In this document: piece after piece, positions 46,967 to 58,785 of the stretch
Numbering within the stretch: position 1 is the first letter of the stretch
Layout of the letters: each line of letters opens with the position of its first letter
From: Mangifera indica
Taxonomy: Eukaryota > Streptophyta > Magnoliopsida > Sapindales > Anacardiaceae
Assembly: GCF_011075055.1 (NCBI RefSeq)
Contig: NC_058147.1
Coordinates: 14,322,001-14,386,000 of the forward strand
Direction: 5' to 3'
Length of the DNA stretch: 64,000 nt
Made by a program: the position numbers and the translations under genes
Notes under the pieces: generated by a model
The model's input: the letters and a program-made list of their open reading frames with translations, nothing else
What the model was told of the DNA's origin: nothing
The model's database searches: none

Positions 46967-49522
46967 CTATAACAAATAACTTGGTGCAATATTTAGCAAG
47001 TCATCACAGCTATACACTCTTAAAACTCTTAATTTACAGAAAGACTGAGTAAGAGGTTGTCCATGACATAGTTCAACAAGGTTGCAATTATCCTTAATAT
47101 GCAATTCCTCTAAATTGTGGAAAGTTGAGTTTGGTGTCCATTCCAATGTATTGAAGAGATACCTTATCTTATCACAATCTTTGATCCGAAGATACTTCAA
47201 TTCATTGAACACTTCTTCAATTTGGTCAAGACTAAAACTCTCTAAATTAACAATATTTTCTAAAGTTAGACATTCAGTTCTTTTGACCAAACTTCTAAGC
47301 TTGTCATATATCATTGAAATGTTAGTCCCTATGATCTCCATATTTCTTGAGTACAACATTGTACTCAAATATTTTTGAAATCGAGATTCACCCCAAATAA
47401 ATGGACTATGACTTATTACTAAGGTAAAGCTAGACAGTCTTTTGAATGACAAGAAATTTGGTAACAAATGAAGCTTACTTGGAATAAAAATATGTAAGCT
47501 AGTCAATCGGGACAAGGCTTCTAATTCAACCAGATTGGCATTGCTACCATTTTCAGATTCCCATTTAACAAAATGATTAATATACAACTCCTCTAACTTT
47601 CGAAGAGAAGACATAACGCCACAAGGTATAAGTTCTAAATCCATATTATTCAAATCTAACAACCTGAGGTTAGTTAATTGACTAAAGGATAAAGGGATCT
47701 CCTTAACAAGTTTAGAATCAGAAAGAGAAAGAATGTCAAGTTTGCTTAGACTTCCAATTACTGATAGATCTACCAACTTGGAAGCACTAACATCTAATGT
47801 TCCAAGATTTGTGAGAAATGAAAGTGAATCAAACAATGTCTCAATGTATGTTCGTCCCAAGTTTAAAACTTTGAGATTTGGTATTTTCTCAAAGAAACTA
47901 CTAAGGACAACAAAACTTTTATTTTCTTGTAGCAATAAAGCCTCCAATTTTGGGTGTTCTAACCCATTCGGTAGCTCCCCAGTATAATTTCCCACTAATG
48001 AGATACATGTGAAATCTTCAAATGTATCCTCATTTCCCAATGCACCATTTACCATGAACTTGTAGTTGCATCTAAGAGCTCTAGCTATTGCAAAATCACG
48101 AATAACATCATGTATTTTTACATACATTTTACTTTCTTCAATCAAGAGAAAGGAAGAGGCTATGGTACTTACAATAGCATGAACCTTGTTTCTGACATCC
48201 TCAATTGCCTCGAGAGTGTCTCCAAACCACTTCAAACCTACCCAATATGTAGCCAAATCTTCAACAGGAATTTTGTAATCCTCTGGAAATAAGCTACAAA
48301 ACAAAAAAAGTGATTTTGTCTCATTTTCTAGGTAATTGAAGCTAAATTCCAAAGATAAAAAGACTTCTCTCTCCAATTCTGGGACACTTGAAGGGGTAGA
48401 CATTTTTAGTTGTCTTACTGCATTCCTCCACTCATGCTTGTTCTTATCTTTTAAAACTCCTGCTATTATCACAATTGCAAGTGGCAATCCCCCACATTGA
48501 GTAGTTACCTCTCTTGCAGTTGGGTTAATATCAGAACTTTCAACAATTGGGCCCGCAATCTTGCTAAAAAGCTCCCAAGATTCTTGTTTAGATAATATTT
48601 CAACCGTATATATCTTTTGGCAACCCATTCCATTACATACATCTCTATTTCGAGAGGTGATTAAAATTTTACAACCTCTATGGTCAATCCCAAAAGGAAT
48701 ACCGATCTCACCCAATTTAATTATCTCCCAAGCATCGTCTAATATTATGAGTACCCGTTTCTCTTTCTTGATTCTATACCGCAATAAACTTGCTCTTTCT
48801 AATTCAGAATCTGTCGGAAGAGATTTTAAACCCAACATATCAGCAATCTCGCCTTGAATCTTCATAATCTTGGGGTTTCGAGAGACAACCGCCATCGCTA
48901 CAGCATCATACTCCTTGGCTTTTTTCACATGGTGGCTGATTTCTTTAATTAGTGTGGTTTTACCAATGCCCGCCATCCCACATATTCCAATTTTGTTGAC
49001 ATTGTTAGCATCAATTAAGGCCTTCATAACTTCCTTCTTAAATGAATTTCTAGATCCGAATATGCTAGAATTAAATACCTCAGATGAAGATATAATTCCA
49101 GATGGGGGAGCAGAACAAGACACATTTACAAGATTTCCCAGTTTTTGAAGCTGATCAGAAATCGCCAGAGTATGTTTTTTTGCCTCTGTACTGAATCGAT
49201 AACGCTGTCTGAGATTAATCCACCACCCCTTGAGGGACCTCTTGTTGGCTTTGCCTTCATCTTCCAAAAACTTTTCAGCCTTTGCAGAAACATCATCAAC
49301 TTCAGGTAACCACTTTTGAACAAAATCAGAGATGATCTCTCCATTTCTTTTAGCAGATTCGGTTTTCTTTTGCACCATGTCTCTGCTATCCCTCAGCTTC
49401 TCAGCTTGCTTTTTCAATTTTTCAACGTTGTCATTGTAGTGAAACAAATAACCAAGTTGATCACCAGCAGCTGCAAACACATTGTCAGCTACCTTCCCAC
49501 CAACAGAAGTGACAATCTCCAT
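46967..49522 (-). CDS. CC-NB-ARC-LRR disease resistance protein, N-terminal 851 residues
   Basis: This is an intracellular immune receptor of the RPS2/At4g27190-like group. Numbered from the Met at 49,522: coiled coil about 1-130 (KWLPEVDDVSAKAEKFL at 70-86), P-loop GMAGIGKTT 182-190, kinase-2 VLIILDDAW 257-265, RNBS-B CKILITSR 284-291, GLPLA 345-349, RNBS-D FCSLFPEDY 408-416, and an MHD-equivalent KIHDVIRDFA 469-478 (IHD rather than MHD). LRRs run from about 520. The nucleotide-binding residues look intact. The frame is open 49 codons further upstream, but that stretch contains a TATA-like TTTATATATTCC (about 49,599-49,608) and a hydrophobic run, so it is read as promoter/5' UTR. The ORF ends at TAG (46,967-46,969), where the same frame resumes as RFQNLQTLRV. 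The full gene would be 1,145 residues; this product lacks about a quarter of it. Confidence 0.9.
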   Translation of the reverse strand: MEIVTSVGGKVADNVFAAAGDQLGYLFHYNDNVEKLKKQAEKLRDSRDMVQKKTESAKRNGEIISDFVQKWLPEVDDVSAKAEKFLEDEGKANKRSLKGWWINLRQRYRFSTEAKKHTLAISDQLQKLGNLVNVSCSAPPSGIISSSEVFNSSIFGSRNSFKKEVMKALIDANNVNKIGICGMAGIGKTTLIKEISHHVKKAKEYDAVAMAVVSRNPKIMKIQGEIADMLGLKSLPTDSELERASLLRYRIKKEKRVLIILDDAWEIIKLGEIGIPFGIDHRGCKILITSRNRDVCNGMGCQKIYTVEILSKQESWELFSKIAGPIVESSDINPTAREVTTQCGGLPLAIVIIAGVLKDKNKHEWRNAVRQLKMSTPSSVPELEREVFLSLEFSFNYLENETKSLFLFCSLFPEDYKIPVEDLATYWVGLKWFGDTLEAIEDVRNKVHAIVSTIASSFLLIEESKMYVKIHDVIRDFAIARALRCNYKFMVNGALGNEDTFEDFTCISLVGNYTGELPNGLEHPKLEALLLQENKSFVVLSSFFEKIPNLKVLNLGRTYIETLFDSLSFLTNLGTLDVSASKLVDLSVIGSLSKLDILSLSDSKLVKEIPLSFSQLTNLRLLDLNNMDLELIPCGVMSSLRKLEELYINHFVKWESENGSNANLVELEALSRLTSLHIFIPSKLHLLPNFLSFKRLSSFTLVISHSPFIWGESRFQKYLSTMLYSRNMEIIGTNISMIYDKLRSLVKRTECLTLENIVNLESFSLDQIEEVFNELKYLRIKDCDKIRYLFNTLEWTPNSTFHNLEELHIKDNCNLVELCHGQPLTQSFCKLRVLRVYSCDDLLNIAPSYLL

Positions 49523-49589
49523 GGCTTTTTTTTTTTCGGGTACAAGGACAGGGTTGTGTTTGAAATGATGAGAAAAAAAAAAGAACAGA

Positions 49590-49680
49590 AAACGAAGGAA
49601 TATATAAAGCAGAGAGAGGTGATGTTGAATATAATAACAATGATTCCATTCTTTGCCTTTTGATCTCAAGACTGCTTGGT
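49590..49680 (-). promoter_or_regulatory. probable NLR core promoter and 5' UTR
   Basis: On the minus strand GCTTTATATATTCC (about 49,596-49,609) lies some 80 bp before the ATG. Related sequences with GGAATATATAAA followed by TGATTCCAT-type text recur at 33.2, 50.2 and 50.9 kb without genes behind them. Confidence 0.4.
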
Positions 49681-49689
49681 TCCATCTTT

Positions 49690-51880
49690 AAATCAATGCA
49701 AAAATATTTTGGATATAAAAAAAATTATGCAGAAATATTCTTGTCTTCAGGAAGAGGAAATCAATATGCATGCTGTCAATCTGAATTTTCTTACATTAAG
49801 AATCAATATGTACCATGCTTTCAGCCATTCACTTAAAGATGCTAAGGAAAAATAAAAGTATAAACTTACAATTTAAACCAATAAATATACAATAATATTT
49901 TATGCACTAACAATGGCCACAAACACTATTACAAACATGTGTACTCATGTTTATGCTCATTGTTAATACATATAATTATATATGTGTGTGTGTGTGTGTC
50001 TTCTAAATCCTTTTTATGTTAAACTCCTATACGTGTAGTAGCAATTGATACATAATTATCTGATTAGGTGTTATTCTATCTTTAATTTAAAATCACTCAT
50101 TCTTATTTACATAATTAATAATTAATTGTTACAAAATAATAAAAAGAGAAAAATAGGAAGAAGAAGGAATATAGAAATGAAGTAAGAAACGAGAAAAGTT
50201 GAGAATATATTAAGCAAATTAATGAAGGAAGGTATATAATTTATCTTTGAATAATGATGATTCTATCATTTGCCTTTGCTTTCAAAATTGCTTGGTTACA
50301 AGATTAATCTTTTCTTTACAAAAAAAAAAGAAAAAAATGCATGATAAAAGAAAGAAATTAAAATGAATGAAATGATAGAAGGTAAATAATTAAGAAATGA
50401 TTTCATTCTCTGCTTATGCTCTCAAGTATAGGGCTCAACCTATCATTATTAATATCATATACTAAAATTCCAATGGATTGATGTAACATCCGGCATTCGG
50501 TCTACTTTGCTTGTGGGTTTTGTCAAAGTAGGTTTTGTATAGGGGTGTTATGGTGGCATTCCACTAATTACGATCTTTGAGTGAATACAAACTTTATTTC
50601 TCTTTAAATTTAATATAAAATACAAAATTTTACACGGTAACACTTAGAAAATATATGTGTGATAAAATCTATTAGATCTAATTTTTTATGTTAAATTGTT
50701 GTATGTGCACTAACAATTGATACATACATGGGCACAAGTGCTTATGCATCATCATATAATTAGGTGTTATTTTATTTCTAATTCAAAATTGCTCACTTTT
50801 AATCACATGATTAATAACTATTTATTATAAAATGACAAATGGGGACAAATAAAAAGAAGGAATATATAAATGAAGTAAGAAAAAGGAAAAGTTAAGAATA
50901 TATAAAGCAAATTAACAAAGGAAGGTATGTAACTTATCTTTGAATAATGATGATTTTGTCCTTTGTCTTTGCCCTCAAAATTGTTTTGTTACAAGATGAA
51001 TCTTTTCTTAAAAAAAGAAGAAGAAGAAGCACAAACACAATAAGTATGAAAGCAAAGAATGTATGATAAAAGAGTTTAAAATGAATAACATGCTAAAGTA
51101 AGGTATATAATTAAAAAATGATTTCACTCTAAAATTCCAATGGATTGATGTAATATCTGATTTATTGTCAAGATATTATTTACTTTAAACACATAATTTG
51201 TCACGACATTCATAACATGTCTCAACAGCTTGGGAGTTCATGGGTTATTTAGTTATATACCCAATAATTTTCTCCTACTTTATCGATGTGAGATTTACGT
51301 AGGAGCGTGACATTTAACCCATCACCGGACTCAACATCTTTCATAAGGTTTTCCTTGGACACGTGAATCTTGATTTAGGATTTAATTAACAATCCTAAAT
51401 CAAAATTAATCCTAAATCAAAATTCATATCAGTCACAATGTAGGGCAACACATGTAGCAACACATGTAACAACACTCTTAAATATTGTATAGTCTACTCT
51501 TATTAAAAATTACAGTTCAATCCGATCCTCTTCAAATAAATTTGATGTGATCACAGCATTGAGTTTACCCTCAAAGGCTTCTGGCTTTTTAAAAAAAAAA
51601 TAATTTTTTTATTTTTTAAAGGACCTGCGCTCCTGCAGGCTGCGCTGAAAATGGGAGGCCCATCTCTAATTATGATATATTATTTGCAATATGAAATGAT
51701 AAAAGCAAATAGAGAAAGGGATACATAAAAGCACTATTTGTATGAACTAAGAAAAGAGAAATGTTGCAGAATAAAGCAAAGAAAAGTAAACGGTATGAAG
51801 AAGGAAGGTATGTAATTCACTATTATTGTCCTTAGAAAGAGAAAATCAATATGCATGGAAGCAACCCTTGTAAATATGCT
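49690..51880. repeat. NLR 5' flank with repeated promoter relics
   Basis: 50,020-50,320 and 50,690-51,010 are direct repeats of each other and of 32,990-33,310. 50,370-50,680 matches 30,810-31,130, and 51,050-51,450 matches 33,340-33,750. A (GT)n tract lies at about 49,982-49,999. No coding region is seen. Confidence 0.6.
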
Positions 51881-51884
51881 TGAT

Positions 51885-52912
51885 GTGTTTTATCAATGTA
51901 AGACTTAGATTCACTATGTTATGACATTTGAGAAGAATATAGTAGGAATGTATTATTCTCTAATTTGCTTTTATACACCAAAAGTTCCCAAGTAACTCTA
52001 GCTAATTTGCATGTGCAAAGTTATAACAAGAATTGCTCTCTATTAACAAAGATTTCTATAAATTCCCCAAGCGAGTATATCTGAGCAGAAAAATATCTGG
52101 ATTTCATTAACTAAATCAAACTTCATGATACGGACATTTATATAAAACAATCCAAAGCATCATATAGCCTTTGAACTTTGCAACAGAAAATGCAAACAAA
52201 CACTACACACTATCAGATTGAATCGCTGACAGTAGATAACAGATTGAGTACATGGCTGCTTCTGTTGAGAAATATCTCATCCCAGTCATCTCTTCACCAA
52301 CAATAGCTTCAGTTTACATTACTAATCACCTCCACCGGCAACAAATTATCCTTACCATCAACAACATCAACATTGCATCACTAATCACCAGCAAACAAAT
52401 TCTGCAGTAAACCACAAGCACATTCTCATCAACAACAATAAACAGCAAAAGATTTCACACAACTACAGCAGATACTCAGTAGAACAGACACAAATCATCA
52501 TAGAAACATCACTAGACTTTGACCACTGAAGTAGCAAAAATAAAACAGGGAGATTTGCAATGGAACTCATCAAGTGACACAATCTTCAAACTGGTTCTCA
52601 ATGTTTCAAGCTTGTTTCCAGCTAAAGCTTTAGTTAAAATATCAGTTTTTTGAAACTCCATTGGAACATACTGAATTATCAAATATTTTGCTAATGCCTG
52701 ACTCTAATATGTTTGGTTCATGCACGCAAGACAGGATTTGGCATCTTTTTTAAAAGTACTTGGAAAGGGGAAGTACACACTAGGAATGAAGAAGACAATC
52801 TATTAATCAATTTTACAGCTGATTGAAAAGAAAACCACCAATATTTCAATGGAAAACCAACCTTTGCAAGCAAAGTTAGACCAGTGTCTACATTTTCTTT
52901 CAACTTTGCCAT
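51885..52912 (-). mobile_element. copia remnant with internal deletion
   Basis: On the minus strand, 52,912-52,718 encodes a copia integrase C-terminal piece (FPLKYWWFSFQSAVKLINRL). It is fused to the very end of RNase H (about 52,700-52,560), which contains the TDILTKALA-type ending. The RT and most of RNase H are deleted. The region 51,885-52,555, downstream in that orientation, is probably its LTR (it has a TATATAAATG box near 52,140 on the minus strand), but no partner LTR was found. Confidence 0.6.
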
Positions 52913-52935
52913 TTTGAGGGAGAGTGTATAGTGTC

Positions 52936-53141
52936 ACAGGCTCAGGTTAGGGGCCGTGACAAGGCTTTGGGTAGCCATGAGTGATGGGGCTTTAAAAAGT
53001 GAGTGTTTGTGATCATTGGGTTTGTGGATGCAATATTTGTAGTTAGGGGTGCTCTAACCACAGGGTGTGTGCAATGTTGTTGTGGTAGCGCATTGAAGAG
53101 GGGACTAGGCCAACCTTACACAAACTAGTCGAGAGCTAGAG
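52936..53141 (+). repeat. gypsy LTR-like repeat, copy A (interrupted)
   Basis: It begins TGTCACAGGCTCAGG or similar and matches 56,438-56,650. Copy A is interrupted after TAGAG by the insertion at 53,142-56,112 and resumes at 56,113. Confidence 0.55.
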
Positions 53142-53202
53142 TGTAACATCCGAATTCAGGTGTGTCAGTAAACTCCACTTCCAAAATTTACCCCTAGAGT
53201 TG

Positions 53203-53781
53203 AGAAAGAAAATCCTAAGTGAAGCACATGATACACTTTACACTGCTCATCCTGGGGGAGTAAAGATGTATCAGGATTTAAAGAAAACTTATTGGTGGAT
53301 AGGTATGAAGAAAGATATTGGTGACTATGTAGCTAAGTGCTTGGTATGTCAACAGGTCAAGGCCGAGCATCAGAGACCTTCAGGTTTGCTTCACCCACTT
53401 AGTATTCCTAAATGGAAGTGGGAAGATATTTCAATGGATTTCATCATTGGCCTACCTCGAGTACAAAAAGGCTATAATGCATTATGGGTGATTGTAGATA
53501 GATTGACTAAATCGGCCCATTTTATTCCAGTGAAAGATAGTTTTGCTTCAGATCAACTGGCCCAGATTTATATACGGGAGATTGTGAGATTACATGGTGT
53601 ACCCAAAACTATTGTGTCGGATAGAGACCCCAAATTTGTTTCAGCTTTTTGGGGTAGCTTACAAAGAACATTGGGTACTAGGCTGGCATTTAGCACAGCA
53701 TATCATCCTCAAACAGATGGCCAAACAGAAAGGGTGAATCAAATACTAGAGGATATGTTGAGGGCCTGTTGTTTAGATTAT
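53203..53781 (+). pseudogene. gypsy integrase fragment
   Basis: The open frame encodes the zinc-binding region (AHPGGVKMYQDLKKTYWW...CLVCQQVKAEHQ) and DDE blocks: MDFIIGLPR, VIVDRLTKSAHFIPV, IVSDRDPKFVSAFW, and HPQTDGQTERVNQILEDMLR. The D, D and E residues all appear intact. It is cut at both ends by LTR pieces: the N-terminal side at the LTR 61-bp junction, and the C-terminal side after RACCLD, where LTR sequence takes over in an open frame. Confidence 0.85.
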
Positions 53782-53874
53782 AAAATGACCATTTTACCCC
53801 CTTTGAAAAATATTGCTCATTTAGTAGTTTTCTATGATTCTTTTGCAATTTCTTTACACAACAAGTTATAAAAA

Positions 53875-54125
53875 TGTAACCTCTCCTAACCATTGGGTGT
53901 GTTACAGAAAAAACGGCATGAGTTCCCCTATTGTAGAGGGCCCGGGGAAAATTTTTCTCTTTTTCATTATGCCCTGTAACACTCCCAATTTGTAATTCAC
54001 ACAAACCAGTCCTACCAATCGACTGGATTTTCATCAACTTAATTACCATTAGTAAAATAAATACATAATAATGACAATTATAAAATTATCACCCACAGAA
54101 ACTTTATAATCATTTTTCGTAACTA

Positions 54126-54179
<54 letters not shown>

Positions 54180-56112
54180 TATACATATCTTCCAATATTT
54201 ACATCAAGTATATATATATATATATATATGCATATATTCACATATACATCAAAACATATAAATCAACAACAATAGGGTGCCTTCATCCCTCAGCCTCATG
54301 TCTCATTAATGCTCCCCGAGAACCTTTGCTGCATTTCCTTACCTGTAAAATGTTAAATTAAACGGAGTGAGCGACTATGGCTCAGTAAGAAAATCATACT
54401 AAACACTTAAAGCATTTTATACCAGTACTAATCTTTTATAATCTTTTCCATACTCAGCGTGTCTGAACTATTTACAACAAAATAATTGATACAGAACACG
54501 CATTTAACACATATCATAATTCTTTTCTTTCACACATTTATTCATTTCCTTACTATACAGACATGATTCACTGGTTATGATTTATGCATGTATGAATGTC
54601 ATGACATTTCTATTTTCTGATCATACATCTTTCTCAACTTTTTATCAGCCACACAGGCTTGTATGCATAATTCTAATGCAAATGACTTTCATAAAATATT
54701 TACTAATTTGTTTCTCTCTCTTTCTCATTGATCGATCTAGACTACATATGATAGTACTTGCAGTCACCATACAAAGTATAATTCTCTCTTACACGCATAT
54801 TTTTTTTTTCTTTGCTGTCCACACAGTACAGCTAATATTTTTCTTTTGCTGTCCACACAGTACAGCTGGTTGTCCACACAGTACAACTGATTATTTTATT
54901 TGCTGTCCACACAGTACAACTGGCGTGTAAGCGTTTTTAGTATGTTTTCTGATTTCCTGTATCATATGAGTCATTATAAAACCAAAAATACTTATTTTCT
55001 ATTTTCTGAAAACATGCATGATTAGAAAATATTTTTCCTCTTTCTTTATTTTTTTCTAAATCATGCATATGTTATGATTCCTCATGTATGCATATATAAC
55101 CATAATATGAAATATGCGCATTTGTTATTTTCCCTTATTCTTTTCATTCCTTCTCAAACATCATATTATTTTCTCATGCATTTTTATATATATATATTAT
55201 ATATATATATATCATGTCTCAAATTAATTTCAATTATACAATATAGGCTTAATATAAGGGTTATTTCACATAACATGTACATAATTAAGCAAAATTAACC
55301 TATATCACATAAAATGACATTTTTGCCCTTATGGCCAAAATTACCTTTTTACCCTTATGGCCAAAAATTACATCATGAATCCTAATGAATTTCTTTATCC
55401 TTTTAAGCATAAATCATTTTAATTCTAATACCTTACACACTTATATAAGTAAAGGTTATTTAAATAACCTAACTCAAATTTACTTCAAGTATGTAAGGTA
55501 TGAAATTCTTACCTTTTCTTTGCCAAATAGGTGATTTAAGCTTATTCACCTTCCTTTCTTCTTCTTGACAACCTTAATCAACCAAAAATATAATCATCTA
55601 TCAAAACCCCAAATTTCACATATCTTAAAAATTCAATTTCTTACCTTAGAACTGACCAGAATTAACAGATCTACACTTTTTATAACTGAAGCCTTTGGAA
55701 ATTAGGTGGTTTAGCTAGGTTTTTTGGTAAATTTTGGTTAAGGGAAAAAGCTTAGTTTAATTTCATGGAGCTCTCGGCTAAAATGAAGAAGATGATGAAT
55801 AATTGATATTTTATAAGCCTATTGGACCATTTTGCCCTTAATCTTTTCCATAAATTACTATTTTATTCTTAGCCAATTACCAAAAACCCTTAGCACCACC
55901 ATATAATTTCAAGTGTGCCCTTCAATTTTAATTCCCACTTTGTCCCTTGAATCTTTATAAAATGACCATTTTACCCCCTTTGAAAAATATTGCTCATTTA
56001 GTAGTTTTCTATGATTCTTTTGCCATTTCTTTACACAACAAGTTATAAAATCAACTCTAGGGGTAAATTTTGGAAGTGGAGTTTACTGACACACCTGAAT
56101 TCGGATGTTACA
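53875..56112 (-). repeat. complete gypsy LTR, reverse orientation
   Basis: Read on the minus strand it runs from TGTAACATCCGAATTC to GGAGAGGTTACA, 2,238 bp. It carries the same four GTACTGTGTGGACA motifs (about 54,816-54,920) as the solo LTR at 35-37 kb and (AT)n tracts near 54,129-54,177. Confidence 0.85.
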
Positions 56113-56117
56113 TAGAG

Positions 56118-56437
56118 CCGCTCCCATGATAAGTCCAAGTCAAGACTAACCTTTTGTGCAAGATAGCTGGAAATCTCGAAGTTAACAAGAAAATGCCAAG
56201 AATACATCATGCCATAGCGAGAGGGTGCATCAAGTGGAAGACGGGGGTCTTCTGAGGTGTCATGAGGAAATCAGCATGACGAGGTATGTTGTGCTTGACA
56301 AGGGATCAGGCGTCCCTTTAGCCAATATGAGGGACACTCATCGCATGGTCATTTGATATGACCAGTAGGGAACTAGGGGTATTTTGCAAGCTGAGTAAAG
56401 CACAAGGGCATGCTCTATATTGAGTGGGGGAGTTTGT
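56118..56437 (+). repeat. gypsy-derived repeat, continuation of copy A
   Basis: It resumes the sequence interrupted at 53,141 and ends in GAGTGGGGGAGTT, a purine tract directly before the second TGTCACAAGCTCA copy. No coding frame is recognised. Confidence 0.45.
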
Positions 56438-56655
56438 CACAAGCTCAAGTTGGGAGTCGTGATAGGGCTTTGGGTAACTACAAGTGATGGGACATTTAAG
56501 AGTAAGTGTGTCTGGTCATTGAATTCATAGATGCAATATTTGTAGTTAGGGTGTTTCAGCCACGGGGTGTGCGTAATGTTACTGTGATAGCGTATTGAAG
56601 AGAGAACTAGGTCAACCCTACACAAACTGGTCAGGAGTTGGAGTCATTTCCCTAA
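56438..56655 (+). repeat. gypsy LTR-like repeat, copy B
   Basis: A direct repeat of 52,936-53,141 with roughly one change in every six to eight bases. Confidence 0.5.
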
Positions 56656-56769
56656 TAAGTAAGGAAGGAGCTTCACCCGACCTTTCATGTCAGATTCTTG
56701 AAGCCATTCTACCCAAACAAGCAAGACCCTAACCGAAGTGAGTCAAGTCGAGCACCCACAGCTATCATT

Positions 56770-56990
56770 GTTTCCCACAAGTAGGAAGTTGAGGAAATCC
56801 TAGCTCACAGGTTCAAGCCTAAGAAAGGAACACACCCGGGACATCAAGAATACTTAATAAAATGGAAGGGATATTCAGATGTTAAAGTAAGTTGGGAACC
56901 AAAACTTGGCCTATGGCAATTTCAGGACAAGATTGAATAATTCCACCAGGGGCTAAAATAGCTCAATGAAGACATTGTGGAATTGAGTAA
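56770..56990 (+). pseudogene. gypsy chromovirus chromodomain remnant
   Basis: A short frame encodes EILAHRFKPKK...GHQEYLIKWKGYSDVKVSWEP, the chromodomain found at the integrase C-terminus of plant chromoviruses. A stop follows within about 20 codons. A purine-rich tract (GAGTAAGGGAAAG) then leads into an LTR start. Confidence 0.75.
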
Positions 56991-56997
56991 GGGAAAG

Positions 56998-57624
56998 TGT
57001 CACAACTCATTTATTTGCACTAGCCCAATAGAGGTTTGTCTAACCTAATTCCAACACTTGGGTCAATTTCATTCAAGTAGCCAAAAGCCCAATCAAACTC
57101 ATGTGCCAGATCAACCCATTGTGTTAGACCACTCTACAAGAGCTAACAACTTGTGTCTGCTGCAAGCCAACAAGGCAATCATGTAATCTTATGTGTAGAA
57201 GACTTTTCAGCTAGGCAAATATGCAGGCAATGCACATGACACTCTATTGCTAGGCACTCATGCAGGCAGTGTACAAAGGACCTTTAAGCTCTTGTAGCAT
57301 GCAGGGGCCTGACAACATAGGAATATGAAACATGTCTTGTATCATTTGTATATGCCAATGTGTTTTGTCTTTTTCTGTAAGCCCTTTACTTATAAAAGGC
57401 CACACTTGTACAACACATTTCACTTACGTAATACAAAGCATTTTCCAGCATATTGAACTTTCTATTTCTACCTTTCTATGTTCTTTACTTTGTACGAATT
57501 AACTAATATTGTGCTCCCGCTTATTTTCAATGAAGTAGTAACATCGAGAACATTTAGGCTGACTTAATGCACATTGCCGCTAAGTGTTGCATAGGACCAT
57601 CACGTAAACATTAGGCCTATGACA
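56998..57624 (+). repeat. probable 3' LTR of the chromovirus remnant
   Basis: It starts TGTCACAACTC after the purine tract and has a TATA box CTTATAAAAGGCC near 57,390. It is tentatively ended at CCTATGACA. No second copy is in the window. Confidence 0.5.
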
Positions 57625-57871
57625 ATAGACAAGGGGTGTCTTATAAAAATGCCTAATTTGTTTAGGAAAGGTACAAAGCTAATATATTCACCCTCCAGTC
57701 TGTTTGAAAACATTTGAGCTTAGTACTAAATTGCTCTCTGCTAAATGCGAATAGATTTCAAAAACTGTATTACCTTCAGATTGATAAAAACCTACTAGAA
57801 ATATTATATTAAATAAATAATACTGACAACTTGCTCCTCTCATAAGATCATAACAAATATATTCCTCTATT

Positions 57872-58010
57872 ACACAACTGAGTACATAGATGATATATCA
57901 TCATGTAATTGGATTATTTTAAATGAAAAATACAATAACACTCAATCACATAATGACATATTATATGTGTACATAATTATGTACTCAAAAGTGTGTATCT
58001 TTATGTAGTC
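57872..58010. mobile_element. MITE, family M1 (diverged)
   Basis: The core ATATCATCATGTAATTGGATTA and its inverted partner are flanked by GTACATA/GTGTATC-type ends. Confidence 0.5.
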
Positions 58011-58439
58011 ACAATTGATGCTTTTTCAAATACTCCCTTACAACTCTAGAATGATTAGCCTCCATACAACTAAAAAAGAGAACCCACCAAAATGTTAAAA
58101 CAAAGTAAGAGGTACTCATCCTTCTTCGAATGGTTTAACTCAATAACAGGTAAGGGGTAAGAACATTTCCATGTACAAGACACATAAAACAAATTAAAAA
58201 ATCCAAGGCATTGATATCCAGTAAGATAAACTGGGTACATTAATAGAGAATGGTGAATGTAGTATCAATCAAATATTCAAAAAGGCATTTAAACTTTGCA
58301 TTATGCCCAAATTAATTAGAAAATACTTAGTTAATTAATTTTTATTGATTTAATGATTAAACACTTAAAAAGGTTTTGCCATCGACTGCCTATGATTACC
58401 CTTTCATTGTTAATGCATATAATTATACTATTCTACCAA

Positions 58440-58558
58440 GAGCAGTACTATGTGTACCCATTTATGTGTGTCATCACAAGTTGGTTGTTACTTTATGTTT
58501 AATTCAAAATTATCACAGAAGTTAAGTGTGTACCCAAAACATATATATAGTTTTATTG
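58440..58558. mobile_element. MITE, family M1
   Basis: The ends are GAGCAGTACTATGTGTACCC and TATAGTTTTATTG. Flanking nine-mers TTCTACCAA and TTCTGCTAA match at 7 of 9 positions. It is the paralog of 34,167-34,301. Confidence 0.6.
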
Positions 58559-58639
58559 TTCTGCTAAATGCTGAAAGAATTAATTTTATATTAAGGGAAA
58601 CTTTAATGATAACAAATGAATATAAGTATGGCAAGATAC

Positions 58640-58785
58640 GAGTAGTGATATATACACAACTTTGTGCACAAACAATAATATATTATCATATGATTAGACA
58701 GTTAAAAATTAAAGATAAAATAATACCTAATTACATAATGACATATCGTTATTTGTTCATAAAGGTTGTGCATATAGTATTATTG
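58640..58785. mobile_element. MITE, family M1 variant
   Basis: The ends are GAGTAGTGATATATACACAAC and GTTGTGCATATAGTATTATTG. It is the paralog of 34,384-34,515. Confidence 0.55.

Larger units (their letters stand above)
53142..56112. mobile_element. rearranged gypsy insertion with inverted LTR ends
   Basis: A perfect 5-bp duplication TAGAG (53137-53141 and 56113-56117) shows one insertion unit. Its left end is the first 61 bp of the LTR in + orientation (53142-53202), and its right end is the same LTR start in - orientation. In between are an integrase fragment on the + strand (about 53,203-53,781), an inverted piece of LTR positions about 62-156 (about 53,782-53,874), and then a complete LTR in - orientation (53,875-56,112). 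The LTR family is that of the solo LTR at 35,191. Confidence 0.8.

Noticed and set aside
48953..48980. Possible miR482/2118 target in the NLR P-loop coding sequence
   Set aside because: The P-loop codons are present (GGGATGGCGGGCATTGGTAAAACC on the minus strand) but differ from the usual target at several positions. I cannot score pairing without the host miRNA sequences.
49523..49669. N-terminal extension of the NLR (49 extra codons with a hydrophobic run)
   Set aside because: It overlaps a TATA-like box about 80 bp before the family-typical MEIVTSVGGK start and has no counterpart in NLR families, so it is read as promoter/5' UTR.
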